Shown: positions 43,909-55,900 of the stretch, one piece after another | Layout of the letters: the number at the start of each line of letters is the position of its first letter | Numbering within the stretch: the stretch's first letter is position 1 | From: Artemia franciscana | Taxonomy: Eukaryota > Arthropoda > Branchiopoda > Anostraca > Artemiidae | Reading direction: 5' to 3' | DNA: 64,000 bases | Assembly (NCBI RefSeq): GCF_032884065.1 | Contig: NW_027063627.1 | Coordinates: 1,900,038-1,964,037 of the forward strand | Program-made: the position numbers and the translations under genes | The notes under the pieces: generated by a model | What the model was told of the DNA's origin: nothing | Seen by the model: only the letters and a program-made list of their open reading frames with translations | Database searches by the model: none

Positions 43909-46900
43909 CTAGAAAAAATTATACTGTCAAATTTTGAAGTGATTTTCAACTTCCCACAATGTTAGTAAGTACTTCTTCGGAAGAGTGCAAAAATTGGCAG
44001 AACTCACTCAAAACTCGGGGATTATACAATCATAGGAGTCTCATCCTGTCAGGAAGGATGTTCACTATTCTCCCTGCTAGGGATGATTAAATTTGACGTT
44101 TTCACCATACAAAATGAATACAAAAGGCCTATAGGATTCTCAAAGAATACTAAAATTGCTATTACGAAGTAAGGTGCTATATTCGGACATTTAACTCATA
44201 TTCTAAAATATTAGCACATGTTGCATTTTGAATTTCACCAAGAACTTATCCTGAGGATCTGAGTTTCGTAGGCTATCCTCTGGGTACTTGAAGCATCAGA
44301 AATACAAGTTGTAGAGCATTTAGAAGTTAGACATAATAATATTATTACAATAGGATTTTAATATAAGTTTAAAACAGAATATATTTACTTACGCCTCCAG
44401 GCATTCCTGATCTCTCTTTCAAAGGCTGCATATAAAATGAATAAAAAAATATTAAAATTCAAAATAGAATCACCAAACCAAATAACAATTTCTATGGTAT
44501 CATCTTCTTTTGTTTAGTTTTCTGTGCGGTAGCTTTATTTTGTATGCTTTGATCAGTTATTCAAATACTATAGCAAGCTAGGTATTCCACACCAATAGTC
44601 TCCTATTGAAGAGCAAAGAAATAGACGGCTTGAAAGAAGAGATGAAACTTGAAAGAAGAGATGAAACTTTGACCCCTTCAGCGGTTTTGCAGAAAAACAG
44701 GAAAATATCTGCTAATGCTTCAGGTCCAAATATCACACAAAATTAATAAATCAAATTGTCACAGGTACCTAAGGGTGGAGATACGAACTTGTACACCTAG
44801 AATAGCGAAGGTATGCAATTTAATAATTGATTTCAATAATTATTGAGAGCAAAACGCAGGAGGGGGCCAAAGGATTTTATTTTTGGGTAGTATGGAGGAA
44901 AATTTTAATATTGCTTTATCAAATAGTCTCTATGGTAAATCAAATTCATCAGTTACTTCTCCCGTTTCCAATTCATTAAATAGAGTGACTTATATAAAAC
45001 AATCTTTATCTTCTGTGGTAAGTTCTTTTTAATTAATAATACTTGACATTCTTACTAGACCAGAACATTTGGGATTCAAACAACTAAATCAAGTACCACC
45101 CAAAGAAATTACACGTCCGAACTTTAAAGGAGAAATAAATAGCTATTTTATTCTGTGGGTAATTACAAGTTGTAACGAATCAAATATATTACAAATAACA
45201 AAGTTTTGTGTCCATAAAAAGAAGACCATAGCTCCTAATAAAAATAATAATAAAAAACAAGATTACAGATCGAAAAAAAAAAATGCTGATTAAAATCGCG
45301 AGGATAACTGAACTAAAAAACATATACGAAAATTTCGCTATCAGACAAGATTTTTAAAATGACCTAGAATGACACGTTAGCTCACTTGCGAAGACCAGAG
45401 GCCCGAGCAAGCGGAGTGAGGCGAAAAAAGCCAGCGTAGTCGGCTCATAATATCATACCAAATATGTTTGTGCACATCTTCCTTTGCACTAAATACTAAA
45501 CTATCACACTAAAAATATGAAAATCAATTAAAGAATAAGTCAAAAGTGGAAATGTGAAATATTAATAAAAAGCGTGCTATGGCAGCAAGCCTTACATGCC
45601 GTTCAAACTAGAAACATGACATTTTAGAAGCATGAGGATGAAAATAGGCTATATAACCCCCCGTTAAATGCAAGCTAAAAAAAGAAAGAAAACTGGATAT
45701 GTTGCGTTGTAATAACAAGCAGGGAAGGGCCAAAAGCTTGGGCTGCTCACCATAGTGGGCAGAGGAAGGCGGCGATAGGCTATACCCAAGAGAACCAGAG
45801 CCTATCATCAGTGAGGGCTAAAGTCACAAGCTTCTAACAACAATGAGTGGAGAGATACTACAAACAGCTATAAAAACGTTAAACGTTAATTAGGGTAAGT
45901 AAAATAAACCAAATCAAAGAAAACAGTTTCCGTCATAGCAGGACTTGTTCTGGTAATAAGAATGAGGTTCTCTAAAGACAAGAATGTTGTCTCTACTAAT
46001 TTTGGATCTGTTTTATGGGCTAATTATTATTAGAACTTGCTATTATCTTGAGCGATGATGGGTAGATAGATTTATTCCAACACAAAGAAACGTAAAAAAA
46101 AATTATAATAAAATATTAATAATCAGCAGAACAAACAGCATCAAATACCTACGTATGGCTCTATGGCTGGAAATGCAGGAAGAAAGAAATGAAAAACACA
46201 TACAAATAATAACATCAGCAAAAATATTTGAAATCAAATAACTCACTGCAAGGCTCTATGGTCGGAATGTTGGGGGAGATAGAAAAGAAAACAGTACACA
46301 ATAAAACGAGAAAAAACTCAAACAACAATCCGTGACTACCCTCTGAAAACCCAGCCAGTGCAAATTGCTTTGCAAAGTTACGAAACTAACCCAAAATTTC
46401 AACTCAAGATGTCAACCACACGTGGAGGCTAAAAAAATAATAATAAAGATAAAATAACAACAACAACAAAATGCAATAAAAGATGACTGTCAAGATTAGC
46501 AGCATATCATCAAGTAATACAGAGCACCATGGAGCTTACAAATAAAATCTTGATGAAACTTATATATTTAAAATCAGCATTAAAATGCGATTCTTTTGAT
46601 GTAGGTATTGGTATCAAAATTCCATTTTTTAGAGTTTTGGTTACTATTGAGCCGGGTCGCTCCTTACTACAGTTCGTTACCACGAACTGTTTTATTAGTA
46701 AAAAAAAAAAAAAAGGAAGCTCACCTGTACCTTCACAGCCTAATCGGATCCCACCCATGAATTCGTTGCTTGCAACTCTTTCATGATCCCAAACAGTGAT
46801 TTCCAAGGTACGTGTTTCCAGTTCAGTCGAAGTGACATCATCAAAAACAAAAGTATGGTTCCAGCATGGATTTAAAGTGCGCCGACATACATTGGTTTTC

Positions 46901-49900
46901 TGCTTTGCGCTTTTACCTCGCTCGGGTAATAAACTCCTGCATAAATAAAAGTATTTAGATTCTATACTTGTTACTTTTCTTTCTTTTACACTAAAATGAT
47001 TTTTGATATTTTTTTTTTATATGCTCGAATATCAACGCAGTATCCATTTTTTTCTTCTCTTCTAATGTTACTTTTCATTTAGAAGAAATAATATTTATAT
47101 ATTCCCATTGACCAGTGGAGCTATGAGAGCTCGCTTCGATTATTTTTACTCGTGACAAGACATATTCCAAACATGTGCATGATTTGAATGACACTTATAA
47201 GAGGCCTCAAATTAAGACCACAACTCAACGACGCAATTTTTCTGTTTTCATAGAGAACAGAAAACACATCAATTCTTTGAAAATCGACAATAATATTTAT
47301 ACATTCCCGTTGGCCAGTGGAGCTATGAGAGCTCGCTTCGATTATTTTTACTCGTGAAATATTCCAAACGTGTACATGATTTGAATGACACTTATAAGAG
47401 GTTTCAAATTAAGACCTCAAATCAACGACGCAATTTTTCTGTTTTCATAGAGAACAGAAAACACATCAATTCTTTGAAAATCGACAAAATGCTTGTAGTT
47501 ACCAATTGGACAACTATTGAACTGTAGTAAATTTTCAGTAGAGTGCGATCAGCTAATTGAACGTCAGAAGTAGGGAAAAATGGGGGGACAACATTCCCTT
47601 TGCAATTGAGGGTGATTCTTCCCATTTTTATTTTCGATTTTGTGCATTCGAAATATAAATTTAATTTCTGTCTTCCTGAATTTAAATTAATTAAGCTTCC
47701 TGAATTTTATTTTTCTCCTCCAATAAAAGAAAGGGGTTACTATCAGTTTTGAGTTCCAACACCTGCAACGATGAATGTTCATGTTGAATTTACTGAGAAC
47801 AGATAATATTCTGAACACGCTAATGTTTTATCGTGATAAAATGGAAATATCTAAACAGAGCCCTAAGCCCATAGAGACGGCTACCTATTATTCAATAGCC
47901 TTTATTATATACTAAAAGAAAAAAAAATAACACAATTAATATGGAAGTAAAACGAAGAATGAAGCAGCTCAGAGTAAGAAGGACAGGTGAGGCTACCCCG
48001 GTATGCCAAACTATTAATATAATACTGCAAAAAGCAATAAATAAATTTGACTTTCACAACTTAAATTCAACGATTAACAGATACATTACACAACCAACCA
48101 TTTAAATTAAGTGTTACGACCTATTATGAGACTTGTAGTCCATCACGCAAAATCGAAGAACTGGCACATCAGGGTCTAAATGACTGAGCTAAAATGAATT
48201 GGTGAATAAGTTTAAAATAATCTATTTAATTAAAAAATCCTAAAAAACTAGTTTGATATACAGCTGAATTGGAAGGCTATGTCGAAACTACCACCTGACG
48301 AGATTTTGTTCGTTATCAGGCCTGCTTTACGGTAAATCATTGCCAAAAGCGGAACTCTGTTGCTGCACGATCTCTTTTGCCACTAAGAAATAGGCTATAT
48401 GTAAAAATTAGCTTTCATTCATCCTTCTAAAACCATCATTCCGTACGATGACTCATGGGAAAAACCTTAGAAAGTGGAACAAGGTGGCTAGGATAAAATG
48501 TGATTTTATCATAAGAAGATAGTAAATCTCAGGTTTTAAGCATTCGCCTTAAAATGATTCACTGTTGATTTCAGTGTAATGAAAATTTCAAGAAACATAA
48601 GGTTTTCTTCAAAATTCTCAAAATTCTATTTCCAAAATAACGAATTATTTTTAAATTGAACATGAATAATAGTAACCAATTCGAATCGGTGTTATTTGGC
48701 AATCTGTTCACAATAAATAATTTCTTTGAAAACAACTTCCTTAACTTTCGATAATAACAAGCTGAGTTTTGCTCTTTACTATGTCCGAGCTACTCCTTTA
48801 ATCATGTTATGATCAATGAAAACGCCCTTATTTGTGGTCAACATGACATCCTGCACGTACCTCGACAATACCTCCATATATTTGTTTCCGAATTATAGCA
48901 TTGACGAACGAAATTTGAACCTCTGAAACAGGATCGCGCGTAAAGGGACAATTCCGACCTTTTCACAATATTTTAGCACCCTATTAACCCCCCCCCCCCT
49001 ACCTAAAATAAAGAATGGCCAAAGAACCAACTTGCCATCCAAGGAAACCTTAGTTAAAGCATCAAATTTACATTAGAAGAAATGAATGGTAATCAATAAG
49101 GAATCGTATAACTTACGCTTTACAAAGAGGGTCTGCGATGCCAGTTAATCGAAGAGGCATCAAGTTCCTAGCTTCTCGAACGAGAACTTGCAATGCTCCC
49201 CGGGATTTTTTCCCACGTCGACTCCCTTGAAGATTCTCGACGGTGACATATTTCAGTGCGATTATGAGATCACCGCGAGATGTCAGAATTGAGGCAGAAT
49301 CATCTAATGAATCGCTCTATAAAACATTTATTGTAATCTTAATATTCCTTATTAAAATACAACACATTACAAAATAAATCGAAACAGTTTATGATTCCTC
49401 TAAGGAGCTGAAGCTCCCCACTTTAAAGAACTCAATTTTACAAAATGTGTCCTAAATACAACAGAAAAACTCGGTATTCTGCAAATTATAATAACATGTT
49501 TGATTGGTGACCAACGAAAGGCTAAAAATTGAACCCCATCCTCCCTCCGACAAGCTCGTATAAATGTAAGTAAAAACTATATAGCGTTAAGCAATATCCA
49601 TATTAAAGAAGCACAGTTTCAAGACCTGGAAATAGAATAGCTTTTAAAAACCTTAAACAAAATAATTTCCAAATGAGTTTGATCTGCCGTTTATTTTTGT
49701 CTTTTTTTTTTTGTTTAGTGACCTTTTTACCCTTCAAGTGAGAAAATGATTCTTAGCTTTTTATTTGCTCTTAAGGTCCGTCTGTTGCCCTAAGTTTCGT
49801 CTGCACTGAGTACGGCTAAGCAGGGTAATCAGGAATATTTGTACTTCCCTTCTTCTTCTCACTGGCTATAAACATCACGTTTTACTACCGATTTTTGATT

Positions 49901-52900
49901 TTGTCATTAATGGCCAGTGTCCTTTTAGAAACTATTTAAGGGAAGCTAAATAGGCTTACGAGTAACTCACATTTCAGCGTAAATAACGGAAACAGCAAAA
50001 TCATTGGTGTAAGGCTAAAGCAAGAGAGAAACTAAGGTTAAAGCACTTAGATCCTGCACAACAAAATAATTTATTGTAGAATAGGATAAATAGAGACAAA
50101 ACGAAACAGCTATGAATAATTTTAACTTTGATTACCCTTAAAGTCTCAGAACTATTTCAGGGTGGTTAAGCTGATTCCTACATACACTGATAATTTGATC
50201 TATAAACAAATGTTCCAATCTTAAGCACAGTATCAAGTTGAACTTGGTATTTTATTTGCTGCTTCCTGTTTTTTCTCATTTACTCTATTCCTCTCTCTCT
50301 TTTGCCCTGTCTCTTCAGTGGGTTTCCCCAACCGATAAAACCAGTATAGAAAAATAAAATAAAAACAAAAGGAAAACACGTCTTAAAAACATCCAGCATT
50401 AAACTTTTATCTTTTTATTCAACAAGAATTCTCTTTTTATTTTATATCTGTCTTGGTATTTTATTTGTTGCTTCCTGTTTTTTCTCATTTACTCTCTCTC
50501 TCTCTCTCGCCCTGTCTCTTCAGTGGGTTTCCTTTTTTGACGTTATACGAAGAAAATAGGGAAATGAAAGACATGGATGAGAGAGAGAAAGAGAAAAGAC
50601 TGAGTAAGAAAAGATGCAGACTCCAGTAAGCCACAGCTTCTGCATTATACCGAGTCAAAGCACTGAAAATAGAAACCAGTCACATACACATGTTTAGTTT
50701 AGCTAATACCACAAACTATGCAATATTATCTTGGAGATTATTTCTCACAATTTTTAATTTTTACGAAGTTTCAACAAATATTATAGAAAATACTTGCATA
50801 TATTTGATATCTCTATGTTATTGGGTTTCTATGTGAATTTTATAAGATCAATGTGCACGCTCATTACAGATAGCGTTAACGACGGTAAAAAAAAAATCTA
50901 ATATAAGGGATAATTTTTATTAAGAGCGAGTAATTAGTGTATTCACTCCAGAACTACTAGGACAATATGAACTTTGTTTAGTTTTGTAGGGGAAGAAGCA
51001 TCAATAAAAGGGAAGATCATTGTTGCCCAAGTAACATGACCGTATCCAGTATGGTTCTCAGGAATCCAATCTCTAAACAATCAGCTAAATCAAGCCCATG
51101 CTCAACATAGCTTATTGCAATTAATTGCAATAAATTATTGAAAAAGCAAAATTGTTTGGCTCTACTGAAAGCATTTTGGACCTATGAGGAAATCTCTTGC
51201 AAAAAAAGAGAAAGTAACGGAAACAACAAAATCATTGGCGTAAACCCATAGAAGCTTCGAAACTAACTGAAAATATTGTTAGCTGACACTAATAGATAAA
51301 TATTCCAAGAATCTTTTATCTGTAAAAGGACGAATTGCAGCTTGTTGAGCTCTAAAGCACAATAAAACAAACAATTATTCGCAATCGGTTTTTGTGGAGC
51401 TGAATGTGTGGTAGATAGAAAAAAAGAATGAAACACCAGTTTAAAACCGCTAGTCTGGGAGACATATTGGTAGAATTTTGGTCCTATTTGGCGGAATTTA
51501 AGAGGTCAAAAGGTCAAACGAAAAAAGAATGCGACGGTTTTGCCCGTCCCTTCTACTGCTGTTGTAGTTATAACAAAAGTGCAGGACAGCGCTTGTTTTT
51601 TTTTTATCACTGTAATATGATAACTTTTCGCCTAGGTTTTTTCTCAGAATAGCCAAAGTTTATCTCAGGGCACAAATGAGGATTTTTTAACTTTTTGTAC
51701 TACTTTGATCAAGGTTGTATCCAGAGGGGTTAGAGGGTTTGAACTACTCCCCCCCCCAAATGTTTGTTTGAGTTGAAAAAAACATAACAATAATCGATAT
51801 AAACATATTTTTTATGCTTTTTTGAGTTTTTTGTGTACCCCCCCCCAAAAAAAAAAATCCTTGTGTACCCCCCCCCCCAAAACAAAACTGGATACAGCCC
51901 TGACTTTTATCATTTAAATTGAACTTAAATTCAAAATGATTATAAACCAACTTCGGGTATTTCGATTACCTGGCAAAAAGTCAAACTAAATAAGGTAGCC
52001 GATTAGGTCTTTACTTATTGCCCTGCCCCTTCTCAGCTTTTCCAACGAGAGGAAGAGGGGGGTCACCCTTCTTTTTTTGGCATGCTGTCTCTGCTGCAGC
52101 GCGTGGGTGGTTGTGATCTAGACCGATGCTTTCAATAACGTACTTATTGCATTCCACATTTAGAGCCGAAATAAACATAAATAAACCGAAAACAATAAAC
52201 GGATTTACATCTTTGATTTTTTCAATAAGAATGACTGGCTTGTGATCCAACTGCTTTGCGACATTAAGAAACTCAAACAATTCTGTCGAAGAAATGTCGT
52301 TGCTTCCTTTCAGCTTGGTCTCCACAGCAATGATTATTTTGGAGACTGATTCTCCAAAAAACGAAATTTTGTAACCGACTCTTTTGGAGTGACCATATGT
52401 TAGTCGAAGTTGATTAATTTCGTGAAATGGAACATTAGCGTACTTATAGATCTTGAGGCTTTCTGAAAATCCAGCACTTTGTTTATTCGGGTGATGATGT
52501 ACGGGTGGTTTCAGTTAACTTTTTTGAGTTGCTTCACCAAGTTCAGTAGTAGGCGTAACTTGAGATGCTTGAAACTTCTTCCAATACAACTATAAATTGT
52601 ATCTACTTCTTGTATGCTCGAGTGACATGGATCAAAGTCTTTCATTGTTACTTTCAACAGTATAAGGTACTTACGAAGTACGTCCTGCATAGAAAAGCTT
52701 AAGATTGAATTCCGGTTCTGTTTCAAACGTGAAATCGACCAAATGATAATCTCAAAAAAGTCAGAATAGGTTGACAGAATTCTTCAACCACAAGGACAAC
52801 ACCTCTTTTTATTTCGCTTACTTCTCGACCTGCAGCCGTTTCAAGTCAGACTACGCAGTACACTTCTTCTAGGTATTCCCCAGTAGCCCGATTATATGAG

Positions 52901-55900
52901 AAAACACCAACGACTACTTACAGCTGGAACCGTGACTACTTGTGACCGTTATTATTTATGACTATGGCCACTTAAGAGTACGAATAATTGCAACTGCGAA
53001 TATTTACGATTATGACAAATTATGACTGTGACTACAACTGATTCAAGTCCGAATTAACTAACTCAAGTCAAATCTGGCTAGTCTGAGTGGAATGAAAATC
53101 TTCCCAGTCAAGTAACTCCATTTATACTGGAAAGACCGAAATTATTCCGAGTTCTAGATGATTTCCAAGATGATAAAGAGATAACTTATTCAAGCTCTAA
53201 TGACACTTATGTTTCACCAAAGGGACAGTATTATTCTTGGGTCGTAACAGGTCCCCCGACCTAAGCTATTCTGGGCAGATCAAAAATGTTTCAAGTTAAG
53301 TAACTCCTTATTAGAAAGATCGAAATTATTCCAAGTTCTAGATGACTTTCAACTTGATAACGCAGATACTTAAAAGCCATTCAGTCAAAAATTTTGTTCA
53401 AGCTTTATATACACACTTAGTTATGTTTGCTATTTTTATGCAAGGCAAGTTTCTACGAAGAGCCATACAAGGGGGACATTTCTTTACAGAAAGGCAAGTA
53501 AAAAACAGCCATCAAATACAGCTTTGGCAAAGCCTGTCTTGTTATTCTCAAACTTATTGAATTGTCCCAAAACATTATGCACCAGTAAGCAACTGAACCT
53601 TTTCTTCTCTTTACTGGTGTAGCCTACTCTGAATACTCTCTGACTATCTTTTAGATCCTTCTTTAAGCCAAAATCCTGAAAAACCCTCTATAATTCAGAA
53701 CTTCAGTTTAGAAAATGCCAAGATAGAAGGTCAATTACTAGCGTCAGAAATTCAAAAAACCTGAGTGCTTCAGCAAATACCAGTCTTTTCCTTGATACGA
53801 ATGCAAATTAGTAATTCCTTATTCTCCTTCTTCTTGGATGTCTGTGATGACAGCTAGATAGTTACGACTAAAATCGCCAGGCTAATCCTCCGGTCAGTTA
53901 CGACGATTTTTGCTTTCACAAGAGGGGGAGGGGGGTCACACACCTACAATACATTTGAATTATTGATTTGCTCAGCTAAGAGTTATAGTTGCAATTGGCT
54001 ATTTCACGCCAATAATTACAAAAAACAATCATAATAAATTTATCAAACGTGGGGTAAATCATTGGGCTAAACAATATTTCTTCTGGAGTAAGTTTCTTGC
54101 CAAGGTTTTCCCCTTTAACATGTCTAAGCCTTAATCCAGGCAAAAGCGTTTAACATACATGCTTAAAATAGAGTTATAAAAAATTTTAAATGGAGCAACG
54201 TCATATCGTCATTTAGATAGTTTTCATAGTTGCTTTCATTCTTTTTAGGTCAAAATAGCTTCAAATGTAGGGACAAAGAATCAGCAACATTAGCAGAGTT
54301 AGACATACCCTTTCTTGAAGAGGGAACCACTTTGGTTGTGGATCGTCGAACACCCGTCCTGCTAATGGAATAGTGACTTCACCTAAGAAATCATTTCTTC
54401 CAAACATATCTGAGTGCCAAACACTTAGCCATAATGTCCGTAATTCAAGTTCTTCAAGACTTACATAAAACTGCAAAAAAAATATTAAGAGTTATTAACA
54501 GCAGAACCAAGGGTACACACTGGGAGACCGTAGAGAGTGGCCTCAGTCAGAGATCTTCTACATAGTTTTAACCGTGTCCTGAAACCTGACGCCTACGCAT
54601 ACTGCCTTAAATCCTCTATTTAGGCCTACTACCACGATTTTTTTTACATGTCTTTTATCATTTAAATTTTATTGGTCTCCCAAGACCACTTTTATCAACA
54701 TTTGCATGTCTACTTTAAATAATTACAGCCTATCCTAACAAGAAATTTGACAATCCTTTCACCAATCCATAAAACGCAGGATAATTACAAATAATCGTAG
54801 CAAGAGGTTTGACACAGCTAATCTCACTTCTTCCTCTAAATTATTTCACAAACCTAATTTTTAATTTCCCTTTTTGACTCCTGTCAAAGAGAAACCGCCT
54901 CTACTTTAATCACTTTCTATTTTTGCTTGAAGTTAATTGTTATCTTCCAAGATATAATGAAAATGATAATAACAAAAGTAACCCTACAAAACCCCCAAGA
55001 AACTCAAGAAAGAACCCTTCCTAAATTCAAGAGTCTTAGCAAATCTCGTGGGGTGACAAATCCGTGTACACCCCAGGTACACGCTAACTAACTCCTTTGT
55101 ATTCTATATCTCCTTTTCATCTCTATTTTCCAAATAATATTTATAGCCCATCCTAGTGACAAAGACAACACGGCCATGCATACCCCCCCCCCCAAAAAAA
55201 AAAAAATCCCTTCTATGTACAAACATGAATTTCATTACTTTATATATACATATATTGCTTTTTACTTTTTACGTGCTAATAATCTCCCTTGAAAGAAAAT
55301 CTATAAGTACCCCTCCAACAACAAAAAAAAAAAACAACTGTACAACGTTTCAATAGCATGAGCATAAAGATTTTGCTAATAATTTTCCCCTTCAAATTGC
55401 TCCTCCCCTCCATTTCCAATCCTCCACACCTTTCTTTATTTGATTAATATTTTATCTTTCTTTTATGTCCAACTTGTTTTTTTTGTTGAAATGCTAAAAC
55501 TAGCAATTTGCGCAGAAAAGCGGCGTACAACTCACCTTTAATTTTATTTTTTTTTTCGACTCTAAGACTTTGAAGATTTTTTTTACTTTATTCAATAGTT
55601 ACCACCACATTCTGTACAAATCTGTTGCTAAAATACTTTAGCACAAACTTTGCATCATAAGCTTTAATACTTTTTCGGTCACGAACCCCTCATTTTCCAA
55701 AATTTTGACTTCATGTCGCCTAAAATGACTTCCCTTTGGTTAATATTTAAAAAAATATGCAAAAGATTTTTTTCAAAGAAAATTAAAGAGCCACATTAAA
55801 CCAAAAATAAGCTGTAAATAAAGTCAAATAATTTTTAAAGCGAAAGACTACCATAAACCATTATCAATAGGCTAAGTAAAATGAAACCTAAAATGAACAA

